This document shows positions 52,949-60,692 of a DNA stretch of 64,000 nt, piece after piece. Numbering within the stretch: the stretch's first letter is position 1; every line of letters begins with the position of its first letter. The stretch comes from Micromonospora coriariae. Lineage in GTDB: Bacteria > Actinomycetota > Actinomycetes > Mycobacteriales > Micromonosporaceae. The stretch lies in the NCBI RefSeq assembly GCF_900091455.1, contig NZ_LT607412.1:5022001-5086000 (forward strand), given 5' to 3'. The notes under the pieces were generated by a model. That model worked only from the letters and a program-made list of their open reading frames with translations. It made no database searches and had not been told where the DNA came from. A program made the position numbers and the translations under genes.

Positions 52949-53399
52949 CCACCTACTGTGCCTACGACGCGTGGCTCAGGAGTGGAAACCGGGTAATGCC
53001 ATAGTCGATGCCGTCCCGACGAAGTCCGGCCCGTGGGGGCCCGGCGAAGGTTTCGTTTCGCGGACGAGCGGGCCACTAGCTTCTGGCGGGCATGCCGCCA
53101 CCGGCCAACTGCGCCGCCGGGCTGCAGGAACCACGGCGGCGAACCCGGCGGGACACGCTCGACGGGCATATGGATGAGACTCCCCTGCAGCCGCAGTCGT
53201 TGAAGGAGTGGATTGCTGTCCTTGATGCGTCGACCATGAGGTATGTGATGGTCCGGTCGACGGCGTTCGCGCGCAGCGGACGATCAGTCCACGGTAGATG
53301 CCTTCCCGGCGTCATTGCGCCAGAGTCGATCCGCCCCACAGCGCGGCAAATTCAGTGCCGGGATGAAATGACCAGCCAGGCGGCCGAGACGAGCTCGGC
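52949..53399. other. Intergenic, nothing secure
   Basis: A plus-strand frame with MDETPLQPQSLKEWIAVLDA (from 53170) is protein-like for about 45 residues but has no ribosome site and ends in low-quality sequence; it may be the decayed N-terminus of the next protein. No repeat or hairpin was seen. Confidence 0.3.
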
Positions 53400-53756
53400 T
53401 TGGACTACCAGCTCGCCCATCTCGATGTGTCCACCGGCACCGACTTGGCCATCGCCCGGGAAGATCTGCCCTCCTCGGTATGGTCCCGCGTGTTGCCCGT
53501 GATGTTGGTCGCGCTCACTTACCTGGTGGTGATCGGCGGGCTGCGGTTGGGCCGGCGCAGGGCGTACCGGCAGGTGATCTTTATTTCGGTGATCGTGCTG
53601 CTCGGCGTCGGCCTGGCCATGTTTCAGCCGTTCCCCTGGTGGGTGCGGGCGGTCAACGTCGCCAAGGCGCTCGTGGTGCTCGCGCTGCTCTTCCTAGCCA
53701 GCCGCCCCCAGGTCCGCAGTTGGTTCCGCCGCCACCAGCCAACCCGACGTGGTTGA
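53400..53756 (+). CDS. Small membrane protein of unknown function
   Basis: About 118 residues if TTG 53400 is used; GTG 53427 is another option and neither has a clear ribosome site. Three transmembrane helices are evident: VLPVMLVALTYLVVIGGLRL, YRQVIFISVIVLLGVGLAMF and VNVAKALVVLALLFLASRP, followed by a basic tail (RSWFRRHQPTRRG). The N-terminal DYQLAHLDVSTGTD is soluble. I do not recognise the family. It lies between the LtrA gene (divergent) and the ars operon (convergent). Confidence 0.55.
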   Translation: MDYQLAHLDVSTGTDLAIAREDLPSSVWSRVLPVMLVALTYLVVIGGLRLGRRRAYRQVIFISVIVLLGVGLAMFQPFPWWVRAVNVAKALVVLALLFLASRPQVRSWFRRHQPTRRG

Positions 53757-53940
53757 CCGACTCGGGTAGAAGAGCGAGCCCTTACGCATCGTGCCCATCC
53801 CCGCTACGGCCGCTGATCAGTCGCACTCATCCGAGATCTGGCGACGATGTCGTACGCGGCCGTCGAATGGACCCTGCTGGCGCCGCAGCGCCTCAGATCG
53901 CAGGCAGGTCTCGATTGCTGCGGGCTGTGCCTGTGCCCGG

Positions 53941-55017
53941 CTAGGCGTCAGTGACTCCGGTGGGGAAGAACCGGCGGCGGGCGGCAAGGCTGACGTAGAC
54001 GAGGGCGACCAGGACCGGTACCTCGATCAGTGGTCCGACGACTCCGGCGAGGGCCTGGCCGCTGGTGACGCCGAACACGCCGATCGCCACGGCGATGGCG
54101 AGCTCGAAGTTGTTGCCGGCGGCGGTGAAGGCGAGCGTGGTGGTGCGTTCGTAGTTCAGGCCGATGGCCCGACCGATAGCGAACGAGCCGAACCACATGA
54201 TCGCGAAATACGCGAGCAGGGGGAGCGCGATGCGGGCGACGTCCCAGGGCTGGGCGGTGATCGCGTCGCCCTGCAGGGCGAAGAGCAGCACGATGGTGAA
54301 CAGCAGCCCGTACAGGGCGACCGGCCCGATCCGGGGCAGGAACGTCGCCTCGTACCAGTCGCGGCCCTTGGCGCGTTCGCCGAACTTGCGGGTGAGGTAG
54401 CCCGCGGCTAGGGGGATGCCGAGGAAGACCAGGACGCTGCCGGCGATGTCCCATCCGGAGACCGCCAGGCCGGCCTGCTCCAGGCCGAGCCAGCCGGGCA
54501 GGACGCTGAGGTAGAACCAGCCGAGCAGGCCGAAGGCGAGGACCTGGAAGACGGAGTTGAGCGCGACCAGGACGGCGGCGGCCTCCCGGTCGCCGCAGGC
54601 GAGGTCGTTCCAGATGATGACCATGGCGATGCAGCGGGCGAGGCCGACGATGATCAGGCCGGTGCGGTACGCGGGCTGGTCGGGCAGGAGCAGCCACGCC
54701 AGGGCGAACATGACCGCGGGCCCGATGAGCCAGTTGATGACCAGCGAGGAGATCAGCAGGCGCCGGTCGGAGGTGACGGTGTCGAGGCGGTCGTAGCGGA
54801 CCTTGGCCAGGACCGGGTACATCATGACCAGCAGACCGAGGGCGATGGGTACGGAGATCCCGCCGACCTTGATGTGGTCGAGGGCATCGTCGAGTCCGGG
54901 GATCAGCCGGCCCAGGAGCAGCCCGGCGGCCATGGCGGCGCCGATCCATACCGGCAGGAGCCGGTCCAGCGTCGAGAGCCGGGGTGTGGTGCGCGCCGGT
55001 ATGGCCAATGTCGTCAT
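53941..55017 (-). CDS. acr3: Arsenite efflux transporter, ACR3 family
   Basis: 358 residues, ATG 55017 after GAGGAAC. Ten transmembrane helices; Acr3 signature segments are visible: VMMYPVLAKVRYDRLD (helix 2-3), LARCIAMVIIWNDLACGD (helix 4, with the conserved Cys that binds As(III)) and FTAAGNNFELAIAVAIGVFG (helix 9). It exports As(OH)3/arsenite using the proton gradient. It is the last gene of a minus-strand operon with arsC, a small ORF and the ArsR-phosphatase fusion. Expression is expected to be ArsR-controlled. Confidence 0.95.
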   Translation of the reverse strand: MTTLAIPARTTPRLSTLDRLLPVWIGAAMAAGLLLGRLIPGLDDALDHIKVGGISVPIALGLLVMMYPVLAKVRYDRLDTVTSDRRLLISSLVINWLIGPAVMFALAWLLLPDQPAYRTGLIIVGLARCIAMVIIWNDLACGDREAAAVLVALNSVFQVLAFGLLGWFYLSVLPGWLGLEQAGLAVSGWDIAGSVLVFLGIPLAAGYLTRKFGERAKGRDWYEATFLPRIGPVALYGLLFTIVLLFALQGDAITAQPWDVARIALPLLAYFAIMWFGSFAIGRAIGLNYERTTTLAFTAAGNNFELAIAVAIGVFGVTSGQALAGVVGPLIEVPVLVALVYVSLAARRRFFPTGVTDA

Positions 55018-55193
55018 GTGCTCGGTTCCTCTGTTGGTTCCGGGGTGGGTGCGTCCGGCCCACTGGGCCGTCTGCCTCGGCGCCGGTGGACGAGTGGTGG
55101 GCGAGGGCCGCGAGGCCCTGGCCGAGTGCGTGGACCGCTGCGGGCCGAAGCCGGTGATAGGTCCAGTGGCCGGGCGGACGGTGCGGTCACGGG

Positions 55194-55601
55194 TCAGATG
55201 GCGGGGCGCAGTTCGGTGAGGAGCTTCTCCACCCGGGTGCGGATCTCGTCGCGGATGGGGCGTACGGCTTCGACGCCCTTGCCGGCGGGGTCGTCGAGCT
55301 TCCAGTCCTCGTAGCGCTTGCCGGGAAAGACGGGGCAGGTGTCACCGCAGCCCATGGTCACGATGACGTCCGAGGATTCGGCGGTGGCGTACTCGAGGAG
55401 CTTTGGGGTCTGGTCGGTGATGTCGATGCCGACCTCCCGCATGGCCTGCACCGCGGCGGGGTTGACCGTCTCGGCCGGGGCGGAGCCGGCGGAGCGGACC
55501 TCGACGGTGTCGCCGGCGAGGTGGCGCAGCCAGCCGGCGGCCATCTGGGACCGGCCGGCGTTGTGCACGCAGACGAACAGGACGCTGGGCCTGTCGGACA
55601 T
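55194..55601 (-). CDS. arsC: Arsenate reductase ArsC, LMW-phosphatase type
   Basis: 135 residues. The P-loop CVHNAGRSQ starts at nucleophile Cys11, and the thiol relay pair Cys85/Cys89 (TMGCGDTCPVFPG) is complete, as in thioredoxin- or mycothiol-coupled enzymes. It reduces As(V) to As(III), which Acr3 can export. ATG 55601 overlaps the stop of the upstream 82-residue ORF (TGATG). A 176-nt gap separates it from acr3, so a second promoter or processing is possible. Confidence 0.95.
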   Translation of the reverse strand: MSDRPSVLFVCVHNAGRSQMAAGWLRHLAGDTVEVRSAGSAPAETVNPAAVQAMREVGIDITDQTPKLLEYATAESSDVIVTMGCGDTCPVFPGKRYEDWKLDDPAGKGVEAVRPIRDEIRTRVEKLLTELRPAI

Positions 55602-55849
55602 CAGGAGCCTTCCTTGCGGTGAGAGTCACCGGGTCGGTTGATGAGTGCCTGGTCGGGAATCGTCGGCAGGGCGCGGGCGGGGCCGCTGTTGCGGTCGAGG
55701 AACTGGTATTGGCCGGCGGGACGCGACGGATTCACCAGACGCCGATATGTCTTGCCCGCCCTACCGTGCTGCGCCTTGGTGCTTACGGGGTGCGGTGGGG
55801 CAACGCGTTGCGCTCGTTCATCGCGCACGTACGGGCTGGTGTCAGTCAT
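55601..55849 (-). CDS. Small ORF coupled between the ArsR fusion and arsC
   Basis: 82 residues, MTDTSPYVRDERAQRVAP at the start and PARALPTIPDQALINRPG near the end; no family recognised. The only support is position: ATG 55849 overlaps the end of the fusion gene by eight bases, and its TGA overlaps the arsC start codon (TGATG), with a usable AGGAAGG before arsC inside it. This continuity suggests translation at least as a coupling leader. It may be a remnant of a larger ars gene such as a channel. Confidence 0.4.
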   Translation of the reverse strand: MTDTSPYVRDERAQRVAPPHPVSTKAQHGRAGKTYRRLVNPSRPAGQYQFLDRNSGPARALPTIPDQALINRPGDSHRKEGS

Positions 55850-56543
55850 CGCGGCTGGCCGACGTCGCGGCGGGGGCGACGATGGGGGCGACGCGGTCGA
55901 CACGGGCGGCGAGATCGGCGAACGCGGCCTCGAACGCGGCGTCGGTGTCGACACGGACCGGGTCGGGCACCGACCAGTGCAGCCGGGGCGCGGCTGGGCC
56001 GGTGAGTTCCTCGTGGGCGTTGTCGCAGACCGCGATGACGAGATCGCCGTTGCGCACGACGTCCGCCACGTGCGCCGTGCCGGTCGGGTTCAGCCGCAGC
56101 CCGTGCCGGTGAGCCACGGCGACAGCGCGCGGATGAACCCGCTCGGCGGGCTTGGTTCCGGCGGACGCCGCCGAGGTGTGGGTGCGGTCGGACCAGAGGG
56201 CGGCGGCGAGCTGCGAGCGGGCGGAGTTGTGGGTGCAGACGAACACCACCCGACCCGCCTCGGGCAACGGCGCCGGCATCAACATGGCCAGGGCCTCGGG
56301 CCGCAGCCGCAGATAGGTGCGGCGGCGGTCTCCCTCGGACCGGCCGCGAACAACGAGTCCGGCCTCGGTGAGGACCTTGACGTGGTGGGCGACCAGATTC
56401 GTCGGCATCCTCAGGTCGTGGGCGATCTCACCAGGAGAGGCGTCGCCCAGGGTGAGGGCGTCGACGACCGCCAGGCGCGCCGGGTCCCCGAGCGCGGCGT
56501 GGATGCGGGCGCGCCCTTGCAGGGAATCAAGCTCAGTAGCCAT
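55842..56543 (-). CDS. ArsR-family regulator fused to an LMW-phosphatase/arsenate-reductase-like domain
   Basis: 233 residues, ATG 56543. Residues about 8-85 are an ArsR winged helix (IHAALGDPARLAVVDALTLG, SPGEIAHDLRMPTNLVAHHV, RRRTYLRLRPEA). Residues about 96-228 are an LMW-PTP-like domain with P-loop CTHNSARSQ and a downstream single Cys (VIAVCDNAHEE), so the second relay thiol of a true ArsC is not obvious. Such fusions occur in actinobacterial ars clusters; the enzymatic domain may reduce arsenate or sense it, linking detection to transcription. It lacks a visible CxC in the HTH domain. It heads the arsC-acr3 operon. Confidence 0.92.
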   Translation of the reverse strand: MATELDSLQGRARIHAALGDPARLAVVDALTLGDASPGEIAHDLRMPTNLVAHHVKVLTEAGLVVRGRSEGDRRRTYLRLRPEALAMLMPAPLPEAGRVVFVCTHNSARSQLAAALWSDRTHTSAASAGTKPAERVHPRAVAVAHRHGLRLNPTGTAHVADVVRNGDLVIAVCDNAHEELTGPAAPRLHWSVPDPVRVDTDAAFEAAFADLAARVDRVAPIVAPAATSASRDD

Positions 56544-56746
56544 TGAGTCAACTATTGCTGAGCGACTGTGGCGCTGTCAAATGACGACGAGGCGGTGGTC
56601 GATAGGGCGCGCTGAGAGCACCCGGCTGGGTGGGCGTTTGGCCGAGAGGGGTGATTCCTGGATCCGACAGGGGCCGCTTTCGCGGGCGGTTCGCGCCGAT
56701 CGGCGAGCGGCTGGGGGAGTGCTGACGGTGGCGGCCCTGCTGTGGG

Positions 56747-57076
56747 TCAGCAGCAGGTCATGAGGTACGACTGCAGCTCGGCCAGCGCCGCGACGGCGCC
56801 GTCGCGGTCGGCGCGGTAGTACACGGACTTCCCGTCGCGCCGTGAAGTCACGATCCGCCCCCGGCGCAACAAGGTCAGCTGCTGAGACGCCGTCGCCTGG
56901 CTGATGCCCGTGCGTTCGGCGACTTCCCCGACCGACAGCTCGGCGCCTTTGGAGAACAGCATCATGATCCGCTGTCGCGTCGGGCTGCCCAGCGCCTTGA
57001 GGAACTCCTGCGTGTCCGGCGCCAGCCCCGTTGGTCCGGCGCCGGGCGCGACCGCTGCGGGCTCTGGCTGGTCCAT
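56747..57076 (-). CDS. ArsR/SmtB-family metalloregulator
   Basis: 109 residues from ATG 57076 (AGGTAGGG upstream); two further in-frame ATGs lie up to 42 nt earlier. Winged helix from LKALGSPTRQRIMMLFSKGA to SQQLTLLRRGRIVTSRRDGK. The protein ends in a Cys pair (YLMTCC), a plausible C-terminal metal site, while the alpha-3 CxC motif of classical ArsR is absent. It is divergent from the monooxygenase at 57139, with a perfect palindrome between them, so it most likely represses itself and that gene. Confidence 0.9.
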   Translation of the reverse strand: MDQPEPAAVAPGAGPTGLAPDTQEFLKALGSPTRQRIMMLFSKGAELSVGEVAERTGISQATASQQLTLLRRGRIVTSRRDGKSVYYRADRDGAVAALAELQSYLMTCC

Positions 57077-57106
57077 GGCCCTACCTTCTCGCATCACCTT
57101 CATATT

Positions 57107-57124
57107 GTCATTCAACAAAATGAC
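57107..57124. promoter_or_regulatory. ArsR-type operator between arsR and the monooxygenase
   Basis: GTCATT-CAACAA-AATGAC, perfect 6-bp arms, in the 62-nt divergent gap, which is clearly AT-richer than its surroundings. A TTGACG- or CATATTGT-like promoter core overlaps it, so binding should block both directions. Confidence 0.6.
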
Positions 57125-57138
57125 GATACGATGGTGGA

Positions 57139-58245
57139 GTGACCACCCCTTCAGAACCCGTCGTCATCGTCGGTGGCGGCCAGTCCGGTCTCGCCGCCGC
57201 TCGCGCCGCCCTCTCCGCTGGCCTGCGCCCCGTCGTCCTGGAGGCAGGCGCCGCGCCGGTGGGGTCCTGGCCCGACTACTACGACAGCCTCACCCTGTTC
57301 TCCCCTGCCCGATACAGCTCGCTGCCCGGCATGGCGTTCGACGGGGGAGACCCCGACCGATACCCGACCCGCGACGAGGTCGTCGCTTATCTGCACCGCT
57401 ATTCCACGAGCATCGACGCCGAGATCCGCACCGGTACCCGGGTCACCGCTGTGCACGCGCGCCCACGCGGTGGCTACCTCGTCCATACCGACAGCGGCGA
57501 CGAGATCGCCGCGGCGGGCATCGTCGCCGCGAGCGGCTCCTTCGGCAACCCGTACCTACCGGTGCTGCCCGGCCGACACAACTACGCCGGCGAGGTGCGG
57601 CACGTCGCGCACTACCGACGGCCCGAGCCCTACGCCGGAAAGCGGCTCCTCGTCGTGGGCGCCGGGAACTCCGCCATCCAGGTCGCCTACGAGCTGGCAT
57701 CGCAGGCGCGGGTCACCCTGGCCGCCCGGGCGCCGATCCAGTTCATGCCCCAGCGCATCCGCGGCCGGGACCTGCATCACTGGCTCCGCGTCACCGGCGC
57801 GGATCTCCTGCCCCGATCGGTGCTCACCCGACTCGTCCGCCACGCCGCCGTGCTCGACACCGGCGTCTACCGCGACGCCATCGCCTCCGGCCTGCTCGCC
57901 CGCCGCGAGATGTTCACCGCCTTCACCGCCGACGGCGTCAGGTGGGCGGACGGTACTGAGGAGGCGGTCGACGCGGTGATCTTCGCGACCGGCTACCGCC
58001 CGAACCTCGGATACCTCGCTGCGCTGGGGGCCCTGGAGCGCGACGGTCTGCCCCGGCATGCGGGCGGTGTCTCCACCACCCACCCGCAGCTGGTCTACCT
58101 CGGTTTGGAGTTCCAACGGTCGTTCTCGTCGAACACTCTGCGCGGCGTTGGCCGCGACGCCACCCGCGTCCTCACCGCCCTCGCCCTGCCCGGCGGGCTG
58201 CGCCGTCGGCCGCGCCCTACGCCGCGGGGGTCGGTTCGACCGTGA
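57139..58245 (+). CDS. FAD/NAD(P)-dependent monooxygenase-like protein (ArsO-like)
   Basis: 368 residues from GTG 57139. FAD motif VVIVGGGQSGLAAARAAL at 8-25, NADPH motif LLVVGAGNSAIQVAYEL near 172-188, the FMO-type linker SFGNPYLP and ATGYRPNLGYL. The family includes flavin monooxygenases and ArsO-like proteins found in ars operons, where oxidation of trivalent arsenicals has been proposed. Its divergence from the ArsR gene supports a metal-responsive role; the substrate is inference. The 3' end overlaps the convergent ArsR gene at 58217 by 29 bp. Confidence 0.85.
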   Translation: MTTPSEPVVIVGGGQSGLAAARAALSAGLRPVVLEAGAAPVGSWPDYYDSLTLFSPARYSSLPGMAFDGGDPDRYPTRDEVVAYLHRYSTSIDAEIRTGTRVTAVHARPRGGYLVHTDSGDEIAAAGIVAASGSFGNPYLPVLPGRHNYAGEVRHVAHYRRPEPYAGKRLLVVGAGNSAIQVAYELASQARVTLAARAPIQFMPQRIRGRDLHHWLRVTGADLLPRSVLTRLVRHAAVLDTGVYRDAIASGLLARREMFTAFTADGVRWADGTEEAVDAVIFATGYRPNLGYLAALGALERDGLPRHAGGVSTTHPQLVYLGLEFQRSFSSNTLRGVGRDATRVLTALALPGGLRRRPRPTPRGSVRP

Positions 58246-58594
58246 GCAGCGCGGCGAGCTGGCGCAGGATGGCCGGGCGGGCGCGGTAGTAGACCCACGT
58301 TCCGCGTCGCTCGGCGTCGACGAGGCCGGCCTCGCGCAGCGTCCTGAGGTGGTGCGAGATGGTCGGTCCGGTGAGGTCGAAGGCAGGAGTGAGGTCGCAG
58401 ACGCATGCCTCCCCGCCCTCCGCCGAGGCGATCATCGACATCAACTGCAGCCGCACCGGGTCGCCCAGGGCTTTGAACGCCGGAGCAAGCACTGCGGCGG
58501 TTTCGGCCGGCACCCGGCGCTGAGCCAGTGGTGGGCAGCACGGCGTGTCAGCGGTCAGATCCACGGGCGCGAGGGGCGTGCCTTGCTTTGACAT
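58217..58594 (-). CDS. arsR: ArsR-family arsenic-responsive regulator
   Basis: 125 residues, ATG 58594. The helix-3 metal motif CVCDL (ACVCDLTPAF, about residues 63-72) is the classical As(III)-binding CxC of ArsR, and a further pair occurs near the N-terminus (DTPCCPPL, about 16-23). HTH: LTGPTISHHLRTLREAGLV. It should bind its own promoter and release on As(III). Upstream lies a GTTGA-N11-TCAAC repeat. It is convergent with the monooxygenase gene. Confidence 0.93.
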   Translation of the reverse strand: MSKQGTPLAPVDLTADTPCCPPLAQRRVPAETAAVLAPAFKALGDPVRLQLMSMIASAEGGEACVCDLTPAFDLTGPTISHHLRTLREAGLVDAERRGTWVYYRARPAILRQLAALLTVEPTPAA

Positions 58595-58602
58595 GCCTCT
58601 AG

Positions 58603-58623
58603 GTTGACATCCTTCTAATCAAC
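58603..58623. promoter_or_regulatory. ArsR-type operator upstream of arsR (58594)
   Basis: GTTGA-N11-TCAAC inverted repeat, 9 nt upstream of the arsR start, in an AT-richer stretch. It lies in the space to the plus-strand genes that start at 58680, so it could also control them. Confidence 0.45.
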
Positions 58624-58679
58624 GTGCAACTCTCTGCTTAGACAGACGTCAAGACAGGCGTCGCGGGAAGGAGCTTGTC

Positions 58680-58829
58680 ATGTTCTCCAGAGTCCGACGC
58701 TCAGCGGTGGATCGAGCGGGAGTGCGGTTTTGTGACTCCTGCGCCGCAGCGACCACCGCTGCGCAGCGCGCACAGCGAAGCTACGACCGCATCCGCACCA
58801 GCTACTACACCCTGACCGGCTCACGGTAA
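58680..58829 (+). CDS. 49-residue protein with CxxC motif
   Basis: A small frame from ATG 58680 with AAGGAG upstream: MFSRVRRSAVDRAGVRFCDS, then CAAATTAAQRAQRSYDR and the tail TSYYTLTGSR. CDSC (Cys18-Cys21) could bind metal or thiols. Clean ribosome site, balanced composition and position at the head of the CCG-peptide/M28 genes argue that it is real. No family recognised. The antisense strand is non-coding. Confidence 0.6.
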   Translation: MFSRVRRSAVDRAGVRFCDSCAAATTAAQRAQRSYDRIRTSYYTLTGSR

Positions 58830-58852
58830 CCAGGAAGGGAAGGGACAACGCG

Positions 58853-59107
58853 ATGAGCGAGGACACCCAGACGGTCGCCGGCGGTTTCACCGGCGACCCG
58901 GCCGCCGCCTTGGCCGTGACCGGGTCGGGCTCCTGTTGCGGAAGCCCCGCACAGGGGGTCGGCTCGATCCTCCCGCCCGCCGGCGAAACAGCGACGACCG
59001 GCGGCCCGTGTTGCGGCACCCAACGGGCCGCCGAAGCGGCCGACTCATGCTGCGGCACCACGGCGAAGGCCGACGCCGTGCGCACCGGACAGGGGTGCTG
59101 CGGATGA
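58853..59107 (+). CDS. Cys-rich CCG-motif small protein of the ars island
   Basis: 84 residues, ATG 58853, with AAGGGAAGGG upstream. Four CCG units are spread over the chain: SCCGS (about 28), PCCGT (about 52), SCCGT (about 65) and a C-terminal GCCG, separated by Ala/Gly/Thr-rich linkers; eight Cys in all and no other obvious fold. Vicinal thiols bind As(III) tightly, so a role as arsenite chaperone, buffer or carrier is plausible. The stop overlaps the ATG of the M28 peptidase by four bases. The same CC motif recurs at the C-terminus of the monooxygenase at 61266. Confidence 0.75.
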   Translation: MSEDTQTVAGGFTGDPAAALAVTGSGSCCGSPAQGVGSILPPAGETATTGGPCCGTQRAAEAADSCCGTTAKADAVRTGQGCCG

Positions 59108-60363
59108 CCCCGGCAGCCGGCCCGCCCGCCACCATGAACGCGCGGCTCGCGGCCGTGTCCGCCGAGCGGATGACCACGACCGTCGCCGCCCTGGCCGCGG
59201 ACGACTTCGCCGGTCGGCGGGTCGGCACACCGGGCGCGGCCGCAGCCCGCGCCTGGCTAGCCGACCACCTCACCGCCCTCGGCGCGAAGGTCGAAACCGA
59301 CGACTTCCCGGTCCGAGCCGTGCCGGACATTCACGCCGCACCGACCGTCACATGGGGTGTCGGCGCCGTGTCGACGGATTTGACCTTCGGCCGTGAGGTG
59401 TCGATCCACCCGGCGTCCGCCGACACCATCGAGGTCAGGCGCGGCCCGCTGGGCGTGGCCGGTAGCGATGACCCCACCGGCCGCTGGCTGGTGGTGCCAG
59501 CGGGGATGAGCCTGTTCGACGCCTACCGTGACACCCGAGGGGCCGCCGGTCTGCTCCTGAGCCGCGCCGTCGACGCCGACGGATGGCAGTACACAGCCCT
59601 CGCGGGCCCGGACCCGGGGCCCCTGCCGGTCCTGACGCTCGACTCGCGCACGCACCCCGTCGTGCTGGACGCCGCCGGTGAGGGCTGGATGAGCGCAAAC
59701 AGCCCACTGCGCCGCGTCGACGCCACCGGCACCAACATCTACGCCACCTTCGACCGACCCGCGCCCGGTGCGGTCGAGCTGCTGTTGACCGCCCATTACG
59801 ACGGGGTCGGAGACCACCCCGGCCTGCGTCAGCCCGGCGCGTCCGACAACGCCAGCGGCGTCGCCGTGGTCCTGGAGGCCGCCCGAGTCCTGTCCGCCAT
59901 GCTCCCCGACGACCTCGGACTGTCCGTCGCGCTGCTCGACGCCGAGGAGATCGGCGCCTTGGGCTCCGCCCACCACAGTTCCCGCCTGCGGGCCGGCGGC
60001 GGCAATCCGCTGGTCCTCAACGTCGACGGCGCCGGCCGCCTCGACCAGGCCGCCGCGGTCGAGGCCGGCGGTCCCGCCCACCGGCTGCTCGCCCTGCTCG
60101 ACCAAGCCGGCCGCCACACCGGCCTCGCCCTCACTGCCGGGCCGGTGGCGTCGGACAACCGCCGCTACGGCGCCGCCGGGCTCGCGGCCGTGGGCATCGG
60201 TGCGGGAATGGCCGGCTACCACAGCCCCGCCGACACCCCCGATCGCGTCGACCCGCACACCCTGATGGCTATCGCCCGCCTGGTGGTCGCGACCGTGTCC
60301 CTCGCCGCGCTCGCACCCGCTACACTTCCATCGTTTATCGGCGATGAACGATCAAAGGTGTAG
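59104..60363 (+). CDS. M28-family metallopeptidase
   Basis: 419 residues from ATG 59104; the longer frame runs antisense-like through the CCG gene and is discarded. Di-zinc ligands of M28 are present: His231 (TAHYDGVG), Asp248 (GASDNASGV), Glu281-Glu282 (DAEEIGALGS), Asp308 (LNVDGAGR) and His373 (GYHSPAD). No signal peptide, so apparently cytosolic, which is uncommon for secreted M28 aminopeptidases. Substrate unknown; translational coupling to the CCG peptide raises the question of whether it processes that peptide or a thiol-conjugated arsenical. The end overlaps an ArsR operator. Confidence 0.88.
   Translation: MTPAAGPPATMNARLAAVSAERMTTTVAALAADDFAGRRVGTPGAAAARAWLADHLTALGAKVETDDFPVRAVPDIHAAPTVTWGVGAVSTDLTFGREVSIHPASADTIEVRRGPLGVAGSDDPTGRWLVVPAGMSLFDAYRDTRGAAGLLLSRAVDADGWQYTALAGPDPGPLPVLTLDSRTHPVVLDAAGEGWMSANSPLRRVDATGTNIYATFDRPAPGAVELLLTAHYDGVGDHPGLRQPGASDNASGVAVVLEAARVLSAMLPDDLGLSVALLDAEEIGALGSAHHSSRLRAGGGNPLVLNVDGAGRLDQAAAVEAGGPAHRLLALLDQAGRHTGLALTAGPVASDNRRYGAAGLAAVGIGAGMAGYHSPADTPDRVDPHTLMAIARLVVATVSLAALAPATLPSFIGDERSKV
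60330..60352. promoter_or_regulatory. ArsR-type operator inside the 3' end of the M28 gene
   Basis: ATCGTTTATCG-G-CGATGAACGAT, an 11-bp inverted repeat with one mismatch, 14 nt before the arsR start at 60366. TACACT just upstream (60321) could be a -10 element. It predicts a second, ArsR-controlled promoter within the operon. Confidence 0.65.
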
Positions 60364-60365
60364 TG

Positions 60366-60692
60366 ATGAACGACCTGCTCGATCGGGCGACGGCACAGAC
60401 CTACGCGTCGTGGTTCCGGGCCCTCGCGGACCCGACCCGGGTGCAGATCGTGGAATACCTCGCCCGGCACGCTCGGCCGATGAGCGTCGGGGAGATCGTC
60501 ACCGCGATCGGTCTGGCGCAGTCCACCGTCTCGCAGCACCTGAAGATCCTCACCGAGGTGCGGTTCGTCCTCGTCCAGCCGGTCGGCACCGCCCGGCACT
60601 ACCGGATCAACGACGCCTGCGTCGGCTGCTTTCCCTCCGCCGCGGACGTGGTCATGGGCCGACCCGCCCCCAGCCCGAACGGAGCCTGCTGA
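60366..60692 (+). CDS. ArsR-family regulator
   Basis: 108 residues from ATG 60366 (GTG three bases earlier is possible). Winged helix: YASWFRALADPTRVQIVEYL, SVGEIVTAIGLAQSTVSQHL, TARHYRIND. The metal site seems to be C-terminal (ACVGCFPSA, Cys pair about 88-91, and a last Cys at the end), unlike the CxC type at 58217. Start TGATG-coupled to ArsN. An operator-like palindrome sits directly upstream, suggesting autoregulation of the arsR-arsN-monooxygenase-MFS run. Confidence 0.92.
   Translation: MNDLLDRATAQTYASWFRALADPTRVQIVEYLARHARPMSVGEIVTAIGLAQSTVSQHLKILTEVRFVLVQPVGTARHYRINDACVGCFPSAADVVMGRPAPSPNGAC

Noticed and set aside
58936..59103. N-terminal extension of the M28 peptidase through the CCG gene
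   Set aside because: Arg-rich and out of character with the family; ATG 59104 is coupled to the CCG stop.
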